A stretch of DNA of 64,000 nt from the NCBI GenBank assembly GCA_011799875.1, contig CM022303.1, forward strand, positions 548,779,368-548,843,367. The letters are read 5' to 3'. Numbering within the stretch: the stretch's first letter is position 1; each line of letters starts with the position of its first letter. The position numbers were made by a program, and so were the translations under genes. Below the pieces are notes generated by a model. That model made no database searches. It saw only the letters and a list, made by a program, of their open reading frames with translations, and was not told the DNA's origin. This stretch comes from Thinopyrum elongatum (lineage: Eukaryota > Streptophyta > Magnoliopsida > Poales > Poaceae). Positions 1 through 10,244 of this stretch are shown piece after piece.

Positions 1-87
1 ATAAACTCAAAGTTCATCGGATCCCAACAAACACACCGCAAAAAAGAGTTACATCAAATAGATCTCCAATATACCATTGTATTGAGA

Positions 88-129
<42 letters not shown>

Positions 130-671
130 GCCATCTAGCTACTGCCTACGGACCCGTAGGTCTATGATGAACTACTCATGCATCATCGGAGAGGCACCGA
201 TGAGGATGATGAACCCCTCTGTGATGGTGTCTAGATTGGATCTCGTGGTTCTGGAACTTACAGCGGCTGGAATTGTTTTCCGTCGACTCCCCTAGGGTTC
301 TGGAATATTTGGGGATTTATAGGGCGAATAGGCAGTGCGGGAGGCCACCGAGGGGGGCACAATCCCCTGGGCACGCCCAGGTGGGTTGTGCCCACCTCAG
401 GCCTCCCCTCTGGTACTTCTTTGGCCCATGTTGTGTCTTCTGGTCCATAAAAATTCTCCAAAAAGTTTCGCTGCGTTTGGACTCCATTTGGTACTGATAT
501 TCCGCGAAGTAAAAAACAAGCAAAAAACAACAACTGGCACTGGGCACTATGTCAATAGGTTAGTCCCAAAAAATGATATAAAGTTGCTATAAAATGATTG
601 TAAAACATCCAAGAATGATAATATAACAGCATGGAGCAAGCAAAAATTATAGATACGTTGGAGACGTATCA
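1..671 (-). repeat. 3' LTR of element A, partial
   Basis: This matches the right-hand part of the LTR at 4064-5644 and ends in plus-strand GAGACGTATCA, the complement of the TGATACGTCTC LTR start. The other 0.9 kb lies left of the window. It carries an (AG)18 run at 91-126 that is much shorter in the sister LTRs. Confidence 0.9.
91..126. repeat. (AG)18 microsatellite inside an LTR
   Basis: This is an uninterrupted AG dinucleotide run of 36 bases. The matching positions in the LTRs near 5090, 38255 and 43360 hold only a few AG units, so the run expanded after this element inserted. Confidence 0.95.
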
Positions 672-3226
672 GCATCCCCAAGCTTAATTCCTATTCGTCC
701 TCGAGTAGGTAAATGATAAAAACAGAATTTTTGATGTGGAATGCTGCCTAACATGTTCATCACATATTCTTTTCTTTTGTAGCATCGACATTTGGACTTT
801 TATATGGTTCAAATCAATAGTATAGTTTTGACATGAAGATTTCAATACTCAAGCATATCAACAAGCAACCATGTCTTTCAAAATATCAACACTAAAGAAA
901 GTTATGCCTAGCCCATCATGCTCAATCATTGATCCATTCATGAAACACACTCGCATATTAGCTACATCCAATGCTCAAGTATGATCATAGTGCCCCTTAG
1001 TTGGTGCTTTGTAAGAGAAGATGGAGACTCAAATAAAAAAATGCATAAAGTAAATAGATAGGCCCTTCACAGAGGGAAGTAGGGATTTGTAGAGGTGCCA
1101 GAGCTCAAAGCTTAAATTAAGGGATAATTTTTTTTGAGAGGCATACTTTTCCCGTCAACGAAAACGACCGAGTAATTCCCAACACTTTCCATGCTAGATA
1201 TATCATAGGCGGTTCCCAAACAGAAAAAAAATTATTCCTTTTTCCACCATTCTTGCACATTCCATGGCTAGTCGTATCCACGGGTACCGTCGATACCAAC
1301 ACTTTCCAAGGAATTTATTATTTGACAACATAAAGTAAATTTCTTTTTCATTTCGGGACTGGGCATCCCTAATACCGCCGCACTCTCGTGGAATGACAAT
1401 TGAATAAACACTCATCTTGAGAATAACACATCTAGCATGGAAAATATTGGTCACCCCCTGCCGCTTCATGAGCGGTACGAGCACACAAAAAAGAAATTTA
1501 TTTTGAAGATTAGAGATGGCACATACAAATTTTCTTAGAACGGCATGGAAATACCGCATATAGGTAGGTTATGGTGGACTCATATGGCAAAATCGGGTTT
1601 AAAGATGTTGGATGCACAAGTAGTATTTCTACTTAGTACAAGTGGAGGCTAGTAAAAAGATTGAGAGGCAACCAACCAAGAAACGAAAAATCACATAAGC
1701 GAGCATTAAGCATAACTAACACCGAATAATGCACCACAAGTAGGATATAATTTCATTGCATAATTATTAACTTTCGTGCTTGCATAGGGAATCACAAACC
1801 TTAACACCAATATTCTTACTAAAGCATAATTACTCACCAACATGACTCACATATCACTATCATCATATCTCAAAACTATTACAAAGAATCAACTTTATTT
1901 TGTCCAATGATCTTCATGAAACTTTTTATTATATCCCTCTTGAATATCTATCACTTTGGGACTAGTTTCATATATTGTAATTGCTTTTGACAAGCTCAAA
2001 CAAATTTAAGTGAAGAACATGAGCATACAAATTTTTGTCTCTCAAAATAATATAAGTGAAGCATGAGAGAATTTCTTCAAAAATTTACTAACTCTCAAAT
2101 TAATCTAAGTGAAGCATGAGAGCATTTCTTCAAAAATATTAAAGCACACCGTGCTCAAAAAGATATAAGTGAAGCACTAGAGCAATTCCATAGCTCAAAA
2201 TTTTTAAGTGAAGCATATAGAGCAATTCTAACAAATCATAGCATAATTTTGGCTCTCTCAAATAGGTGTACCTAGCAAGGATACTTATGAAAAACTAAAA
2301 AGCAAAACAAGCAAAGACTCATATAATACAAGACGCTCCAAGCAAAACTCATGGTATGTGATGAATAAAAATATAGCTCCAAGTAAAATACCGATGGTCG
2401 TTAGAAGAAAGAGGGGATGCCTTCCGGGGCATCCCCAAGCTTAGTTGGTTGGTTCTCCTTGAATATTAACTTGGGGTGCCATGGGGAATCCCCAAGGTTA
2501 GGCTCTTTTCACTCCTTATTCCTTCATCCATCGCGATCTCACCCAAAACTTGAAAACTTCAATCACACAAAACTTAACAAAACCTTCGTGAGATCCGTTA
2601 GTATAAGAAAAACAATCTTTACTTTAAGTACTGTAGCAAACCCATTCAAATTTTGTTATTGCATTATATCTACTGTATTCTAACTTTTTCATGGCTTATA
2701 CCCCCCGATACAATCCATAGATTCATCAAAATAAGCACACAATGCAAAGAAAATAGAATCTGTCAAAAACAGAACAGTCTGTAAAGATGAGAATTGTTCT
2801 CATACTTATGTAACTCCAAAAATTCTGAAAAATTAGTAAAACATAGGTGATTTGTATATAAATATTGTGTAAAACATTCAGAATTTTGCGTCGCTTCTGT
2901 GAATTTTTAATATTCTGTTACTGGACACAAAAGTTTCTGTTTTTCAACAGGATCAAATCAACTATCACCAAAGCTATCCCAAAGGCTTTACTTGGCACAA
3001 ACACTAACTAAAACATAAAAAACACAATCCTAACAGAGGCATAATTATGCAAACACTAAACAACATAAATAAAAAGGCAAAAATAAATTTTATTCATTGG
3101 GTTACCTCCCAACAAGCGCTATCGTTTCATGCCCCTAGCTAGGCATAATGCATAGATTCAAGTTTTGTTATCTTTCTTCTTATTTTCCATAGATGTGTTC
3201 TTGTCAGGAGGTTTTGTAAAAATAAC
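672..3226 (-). other. Non-coding internal region of element A with short interspersed motifs
   Basis: About 2.5 kb of AT-rich internal sequence has no convincing reading frame. At 2000-2250 the motif AAGTGAAGCATGAGAG (and close variants) recurs every 50-80 bases. The same block occurs in element B (about 40140-40350) and, inverted, in element D (about 53790-53950). Around 2415-2510 there are extra internal copies of the polypurine-like CCCCAAGCTTA block. These conserved non-coding blocks may be packaging or transcription signals; that is inference. Confidence 0.6.
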
Positions 3227-3466
3227 TTAAAACAGATTATCCATAGAAATTTTAGCATTATCAAGTTGCCCATCTACGTATCCCCTTTGATTTTCGGTAA
3301 CAATCCAAGAATATTGTTGATTAACATCATTGAAAACTTGTTGGATTATATCTAAAACGGGGATTTCCTTTTTAAGATTCTCATAAAATTTTTGGTTATT
3401 TCCAAGCAAATTCATATAATCACTATTATAAAGGATCTCATTTATCATCATTTTTTCACGACTCAT
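3227..3466 (-). pseudogene. Decayed gag-like ORF remnant of element A
   Basis: A 79-codon open stretch lies on the element's coding strand, between its primer site and the non-coding 3' half. That is the position where element B has a 217-codon gag-like ORF and D a 135-codon one. Adjacent sequence up to about 3840 continues in broken frames. The product is hydrophilic with no recognisable catalytic motif. It is called a gag remnant from position and from similarity in layout to B and D, not from a domain match. Confidence 0.5.
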
Positions 3467-4063
3467 ACCATAAAAATAAAAAAAATTCCCTATCTTCCCT
3501 TACTATGTAGTCAAATTCATTCATAAGAATAAGGGTAGCTAACTTTTTTGCTTTAGGATCCTTTATAACGGGTAACTCATAAAACAATCTCTGCAAGGTA
3601 GGGTGGGAACGGATAAATCTATTTTCAAGTTTCAGAACTAGTGCTGAAATAGCTTACGCATAAGATTTAGTTCTTTTAAGTATAGGAGTATCATCAAGAG
3701 TCAAATTTCCAACACTATTGAAAAATTCTTGGATATGTTCTTTTCCCATAACGTTCCCTTGCCCCAAAACAAAAATTTTAGCATCCAGATTGCCAGATCA
3801 TCCAGTTTTAGGAGTTAGGCCATCATCTGTTTCTGCCATACCAAAATCACTCATGATGACAAGTTCAAGCAAATAAGAAATCTGACGAGAAAAAAGGCGA
3901 ACGAAAAACAGGGCGAATAAAACGACATTTTTTTGTGAAGTGGGAGAGATGAAAACGAGTGGCAAATGGCAAATAATGTAAATTGCAAGGAGATGAGATT
4001 TGTGATTAGGAACCTGATAGATGTTGATGATGTCTCCCCGGCAACGGCGCTAGAAATTCCTTT

Positions 4064-5644
4064 TGATGTCGCTTGAACTACGTCGGTATTTTCCCAAAGA
4101 GGAAGGGATGATGCAGCACAGCTACGGTAGGTATTTCCCTCAGTTATGAAACCAAGGTATCAATCCAGTAGGAGAACCAAGCAATACTATGTAAATGGTA
4201 CTTGCACACAAAGAATAAATACTTGCAACCCGACGCTTATGAGGGGTTGTCAATCCCTCTACGGGTAACGGTGCCAGAAATTGTCAAGTTGACGGGATAC
4301 AAATTGTGTAGATTGGATAAATAGATCTCGATAAAACGCGAAATAAAATAAGTAATAAAAAAGTGCAGCAAGCTATTTTTGGGTTTTTGGAATAATAGAT
4401 CTGAATATAAAAGCGAATAAAAATATATCTCAAAGCAAATATGATAAAGAATAGACCCGGGGGCCGTAGATTTCACTAGTGGCTTATCTCAAGAAAATAG
4501 CACATGGTGGGTAAACAAATTACTGTTGGGCAATTGATAGATGATCGAATAATTATGACGATATCCAAGGCAATGATCAATATATAGGCATCACGTCCAA
4601 GATTAGTAGACCGACTCCTGCCTGCATCTACTACTATTACTCCACACATCGACCGCTATTCAGCATGCATCTAGTGTATTAAGTTCATGGAGAAATGGAA
4701 TAATGCAATAAGAACGATGACAGGATGTAGATGAGATCTATTCATGTAGGAATAGCCCCCATCTTGTTATCCTTAATAGCAACGATACATGCATGTCGTG
4801 CTGCCCCTTCTGTCACTGGGAAAGAACAACGCATGATCGAACCCATCACAAAGCACCTCTTCCCATGGCAAGAAAAATCAATCTAGTTAGCCTAACTAAA
4901 CCAAAGATTAGAAGAAGAAATACGAGGCTATAAATAATCATGCATATAAGAGATCAAAAGAAGGCTCAAATAATATTCATGGATATAGATCTGATCATAA
5001 ACTCAAAGTTTATCGGATCCCAACAAACACACCGCAAAAAAGAGTTACATCAAATAGATCTCCAAGAGACCATTGTATTGAGAATCAAAAGAGAGAGAGG
5101 AAGCCATCTAGCTATTGCCTACGGACCTGTAGGTCTATGGTGGACTACTCACGCATCATCGGAGAGGCACCAATGAGGATGATGAACCCCTCCGTGATGG
5201 TGTCTAGATTGAATCTCGTGGTTCTGGAACTTGCGGCGGCTGGAATTGTTTTTCGTCGACTCCCCTAGGGTTTCTGGAATATATGGGGATTTATAGGGCG
5301 AAGAGGCGGTGCGGGAGGCCATCGAGGGGGGCACAACCACCCTGGGCGCGCCAGGTGGGTTGTGCCCACCTCAGGCCTCCCCTGTGGTACTTCTTTGGCC
5401 CATGTTGTGTCTTCTGGTCCATAAAAATTCTCCAAAAAGTTTCGCTGCGTTTGGACTCCGTTTGGTACTGATATTTTGCGAAGTAAAATACAAGCAAAAA
5501 ACAGCAACTGGCACTGGACACTATGTCAATAGGTTAGTCCCAAAAATGATATAAAGTTGCTATAAAATGATTGTAAAGCATCCAAAAATGATAATATAAC
5601 AGCATGGAACAAGCAAAAATTGTAAATACGTTGGAGACGTATCA
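4064..5644 (-). repeat. 5' LTR of element A, complete (1,581 bp)
   Basis: The LTR is bounded by plus-strand TGATGTCGCTTGAAC at the left and GGAGACGTATCA at the right (TG...CA). It has the same length as the right LTR of element B (42330-43910) and is nearly collinear with it. Confidence 0.92.
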
Positions 5645-8600
5645 CATGGACATATCCTAAACCATACCAATATATGAAAAGGATACCACCTATTACGTCC
5701 TCTGTTTAGATACCAGTAAGGTTGTTGGGCCAATTTGTCGTAACCAAAAAGTGTGTGCATGATTGATTTGTCGTAATCATTAAGTGTGTGCATGACTAAT
5801 TTGTCGTAACCAATAAGTGTTTGCGTCATTTAAACCCTCACTCTCGTGGCAACTGAATGGCCAATGGACACGTGAACGCCCCACTCATGACTTGGCTTGT
5901 AGCCAGTCTCCTCAACTACGAAAGGTATCACGGAGGAAGACCAAGGGCACTGCGTGAGGCCGAGGGAGAGATAAACCGACACGGAGGAGGGAGTCGAGGC
6001 GCGTGCGTTACAAGATCTTAATTACTCGGCAAACAACCATATTTTAGGTAACATTTACAAATTAAGAATGGCTCAAACTTCACTAGTGGCCAACAAAGAT
6101 GATGATCTTTTTTAGGTTAAGATGGTGATCATGAGTGAGCGGAGCTACGTGCGGGGCAACAAGTGACATGACCCACCCAACTCTAGAGCAACCCCCTCAC
6201 GTTATAGATGGCCCATGGGCTGTTGAATGATGGCGAGAGCAATTTCTTACCGTCTCGCCACTCAACCTTTTGGTGTAAGCTCCATCACCGTTGATCATTA
6301 ATGCATGGACATATCCTAAACCATACCAATATATGAAAAGGATACCACCTATTACGTCCTTCGTTTAGATACCAGTAAGGTTGTTGGGCCAATTTGTCGT
6401 AACCAAAAAGTGTGTGCATGATTAATTTGTAGCCACTCTCCTCAACTACGAAAGGTATCACGGCGGAAGACCAAGGGCACTGCGTGAGGCCGGGGTAGAG
6501 AGAAACCGACACGGAGGAGGGAGTCGAGGCGCGTGCGTTACAAGATCTTAATTACTCGGCGAATAACCATATTTTAGGTAACGTTTTACAAATTATGAAT
6601 GGCTCAAACTTCACTAGTGGCCAACAAAGATGACTATCTTTTTTTAGGTTAAGATGGTGATCATGAGTGGGCCGAGCTACGTGCGGGGCAACAAGTGACA
6701 CGACCCACCCAGCTCTAGAGCAACCCCCTCACGTTATAGATGGACCATGGGTTGTTGAATGATGGCGAGAGCAATTTCTTACTGTCTGGCCCACTCAACT
6801 TTTAGGTGTAAGCTCCATCACTGTTGATCATTAATGCATGGACATATCCTAAACCATACTAATATATGAAAAGGATACCATCTATTATGTCATCCGTTTA
6901 GATACCAGTAAGGTTGTTGGGCCAATTTGTCGTAACCAAAAAGTGCGTGCATGATTAATTTGTAGCCACTCTCCTCAACTATGAAAGGTATCACGGAGGA
7001 AGACCAAGGGCACTACGTGAGGCCGGGGGAGAGAGAAACCGACACGGAGGAGGGAGTCGAGGCGCGTGCGTTACAAGATCTTAATTACTCGGCGAACAAC
7101 TATATTTTAGGTAACATTTACAAATTAAGAATGGCTCAAACTTCACTAGTGGCCAACAAAGATGACGATCTTTTTTTAGTTTAAGATGGTGATCATGAGT
7201 GGGCGGAGCTACGTGCGGGGCAACAAGTGACACGGCCCACCCAGCTCTAGAGCAATCTACTCACGTTATAGATGGCCCATGGGCTGTTGAATGATGGCGA
7301 GAGCAATTTCTTACTGTGTGGCCCACTCAACTTTTTGGTGTGAGCTCCATCACCGTCGATCATTAATGCATGGACATATCCTAAACCATACCAATATATG
7401 AAAATGATACCACCTATTACTTCCTCCGTTTAGATATCTATAAGGTTGTTGGGCCAATTTGTCGTAACCAAAAAGTGCGTGCATGATTAATTGGTAAACA
7501 CTCTCCTCAACTACGAAAGGTATCACGGAGGAAGACCAAGGGCACTGCATGAGGCCAGGGGAGAGAGAAACCGACACGGAGGAGGGAGTCGAGGCGCGTG
7601 CATTATAAGATCTTAATTACTCGGCGAACAACCATATTTCAGGTAAAATTTACAAATTAAGAATGGCTCAAACTTCACTAGTGGCCAGCAAAGATGACGA
7701 TATTTTTTTAGGTTAAGATGGTGATCATGAGTGGGCGGAGCTACGTGCGGGGCAAAAAGTGACACGGTCCACCCAGCTCTAGAGCAACCCCCTCACGTTA
7801 TAGATGGCCCATGGGCTGTTGAATGATGGCGAGAGCAATTTCTTACTGTCTGTCCCACTCAACTTTTGGTGTAAGCTCCATCACCGTTGATCATTAATGC
7901 ATGGACATATCCTAAACCATACCAATATATGAAAAGGATACCACCTATTACGTCCTCCGTTTAGATACGAGTAAGGTTGTTGGGCCAATTTGTTGTAACC
8001 AAAAAGTGCGTGCATGATTAATTGGTAGCCACTCTCCTCAACTATGAAAGGTATCACGGAGAAGACCAAGGGCACTGCGTGAGGCCGGGGGAGAGAGAAA
8101 CCGACACGGAGGAGGGAGTCGTGGCGCGTGCATTACAATATCTTAATTACTCGGCGAAGAACCATATTTTAGATAACATTTACAAATTAAGACTGGCTCA
8201 AACTTCACTAGTGGCTAGCAAAGATGACGATCTTTTTTTAGGTTAAGATGGTGATCATGAGTGGGTGAAGCTACGTGCGGGGCAACAAGTGACACGGTCC
8301 ATCCAGCTCTAGAGCAACCCCCTCACGTTATAGATGGCCCATGGGCTGTTGAATGATGGCAAGAGCAACTTCTTACTGTCTGGCCCACTCAACTTTTGGT
8401 GTAAGCTCCATCACCGTTGATCATTAATGCATGGACATATCCTAAACCATACCAATATATGAAAAGGATACCACCTATTACGTGCTCCGTTTAGATACCA
8501 GTAAGGTTGTTGGGCCAATTTGTCGTAACCAAAAAGTGCGTGCATGATTAATTGGTACCCACTCTCCTCAACTACGAAAGGTATCACGGAGGAAGACCAA

Positions 8601-9390
8601 GGGCACTGCATGAGGCCGGGGGAGAGAGAAACCGACACGAAGGAGGGAGTCGAGGCGCGTGCATTACAAGATCTTAATTACTCGGCGAACAACCATATTT
8701 TAGGTAACATTTACAAATTAAGAATGGCTCAAACTTCACTAGTGGCGAACAAAGACGACTATCTTTTTTTAGGTTAAGATGATGATCATGAGTGGGCGGA
8801 GCTACGTGCGGGGCAACAAGTGACACGGCCCACCCAGCTCTAGAGCAATCTACTCACGTTATAGATGGCCCATGGGCTGTTGAATGATGGCGAGAGCAAT
8901 TTCTTACTGTGTGGCCCACTCAACTTTTTGGTGTGAGCTCCATCACCGTCGATCATTAATGCATGGACATATCCTAAACCATACCAATATATGAAAAGGA
9001 TACCACCTATTACGTCCTCCGTTTAGATACGAGTAAGGTTGTTGGGTCAATTTGTCGTAACCAAAAAGTGCGTGCATGATTAATTTGTCGTAATCATTAA
9101 GTGTGTGCATGACTAATTTGTCGTAACCAATAAGTGTTTGCGTGATTGTTTCTCGTGGCAACTGAATGATCAATGGACACGTGAATGCCCCCCTCATGCC
9201 GTGGCTTCTAGGCACTCTCCTGAACCGCGAAAAGTATCATGGAGGAAGACCAGGGGCACCGCGTGAGGCCAGGGGGAGAGAGAGAAACTGACACAGAGGG
9301 AGGGAGCCGAGGCGCGTGCGTTACAAGATCTTAATTACTCAGCGAGCAACCTTATTCTGTGTAACATTTCCAAATTACCCGGAATGGCTA
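5645..9390. repeat. Tandem array of about 530-bp units upstream of NSE4
   Basis: Unit starts (at CATGGACATATCCTAAACC) are at 5645, 6304, 6837, 7369, 7900, 8430 and 8962, giving spacings of 659, 533, 532, 531, 530 and 532. The last copy fades near 9390. The first and last visible copies contain about 125 bp that the five inner copies lack (the stretch with TTAAGTGTGTGCATGAC and GGACACGTGAA). Unit identity is high by eye. The left edge is set by the insertion of element A inside a unit, so the array probably resumes left of A. Reading frames seen in every unit on both strands look like by-products of repetition and not genes. Confidence 0.93.
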
Positions 9391-9740
9391 GCGACCATAT
9401 GTACCCGAACTGAGGGAGTAGCATATAAAACGATATCTTTGAACCTAACTTCACCGTGTGGACTGAACAAAACATTGATTCTCCTCACATTTGGTGCTCT
9501 TTCCCCACAAATGCAAATCCATTTTATTGCTTCACCCTCCAAATCGAATAGTATGCGGCATCAAAGGCCTTGAGGCAAGTGCAACGCAGCCGAACCACAC
9601 AAGCGACGGCGGGACGAAAATTTCGGCTGTCCCAAAAAGATTTACCGCGAGCGCCGAGCCGCGGCGGTAAAACACGATGAAAAACCCAGAACCCCGGCGC
9701 GCGAGCGGGCGGGAACCCCATGCCCGTCCTCTGGACCAAC

Positions 9741-9786
9741 GAGCTCAACCCGCCCCGCAAAAAAAAAAAAGAGCTCAACCCGCCCC
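9741..9786 (+). repeat. Orphan poly(A) insertion flanked by a 16-bp direct repeat
   Basis: GAGCTCAACCCGCCCC occurs at 9741-9756 and again at 9771-9786. Between the copies are GC plus twelve A residues. The layout is that of a target-primed (LINE-type) insertion that delivered almost only the poly(A) tail. Confidence 0.7.
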
Positions 9787-10221
9787 ATAGACCATGTCCA
9801 CGAGCCGCAGTCTCACTGACACCCCGGCCCACGGCGCGCGCGCCCGACCCTGGCTCACCTGGACCCGCCCCGCCCATCGACTCAAATTTTCACCGCACGC
9901 GATTCACCCCCCACGCCCGGGATACTCCCTGCCCCGTATCCGGACGGGCCTCCACCCTTGCGCCGAGCCGCACCACGCCACTGACGCGCGGGCCCATAAG
10001 AGTCCAAGCCCACATGCAGCGGCACGTGTGGCGGTTCACCGCGTGCGTGCGTCGCGGCGCTGGTTCGGCTTCAAATACCCAACCTCTCCTCCTCCGGTTG
10101 CTTCCCTTGTACTCACAACACCACTTCCGAAATCCTCAAAACTCCTTCCACCACCGCCGCTGCCCCCCTTCTTCCCCTCTCGGCTCGAAGCACCAGGGTG
10201 AGTAGGGTTCCTCTCGAGGGG

Positions 10222-10230
10222 TTAGGGTTT
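10222..10230 (+). promoter_or_regulatory. Telo-box core in the NSE4 leader
   Basis: TTAGGGTTT is the core of the plant telo-box, common in 5' regions of genes for translation and cell-cycle proteins. Function here is inferred from the motif alone. Confidence 0.5.
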
Positions 10231-10244
10231 TTCCGACCGCGCTG

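Larger units (their letters stand above)
1..5644 (-). mobile_element. Element A: non-autonomous gypsy-type LTR retrotransposon (Sabrina/Fatima-like), left end off the window
   Basis: The element reads on the minus strand. Its 5' LTR is at the right (4064-5644) and its 3' LTR at the left (1-671, cut by the window edge). The internal region of about 3.4 kb (672-4063) has a primer-binding-like site next to the 5' LTR (4034-4051, minus-strand TAGCGCCGTTGCCGGGGA). A polypurine tract abuts the 3' LTR (minus-strand AAGCTTGGGGATGC, ending at 672). No protease, reverse transcriptase or integrase reading frame is visible, only a decayed gag-like remnant. The same arrangement recurs in elements B and D, so this is a defined non-autonomous type rather than a random deletion. 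The right target-site copy would be CATGG (5645-5649); the left copy lies outside the window. The family name is from memory of LTR ends. Confidence 0.85.
9391..10244 (+). promoter_or_regulatory. Upstream region and 5' leader of NSE4
   Basis: Sequence changes from AT-rich array to GC-rich plant promoter near 9580. No clear TATA box is seen; CTTCAAATACCC near 10068 is a weak candidate. The pyrimidine-rich tract at 10080-10190 looks like a grass 5' leader. A telo-box core (TTAGGGTTT, 10222-10230) lies 15 bases upstream of the ATG at 10245. A fragment resembling a Stowaway end (TGAGGGAGTA) ends at 9420. Long open frames here on either strand follow from the GC content and are not called. Confidence 0.6.

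Noticed and set aside
258..592. Frames of 70-90 codons in the LTRs, repeated near 5265, 38439 and 43415
   Set aside because: They lie inside LTRs on both strands and change with each copy's indels, so there is no sign of a conserved product.
6285..9215. Similar 64-90 codon frames on both strands in each unit of the tandem array
   Set aside because: They recur because the unit recurs, overlap on opposite strands, and have no family resemblance or start context.
9011..9420. A full Stowaway MITE from TACGTCCTCCGT to TGAGGGAGTA
   Set aside because: The ends match a Stowaway-type inverted repeat only partly, and the left end is part of every tandem unit. Too weak to annotate.
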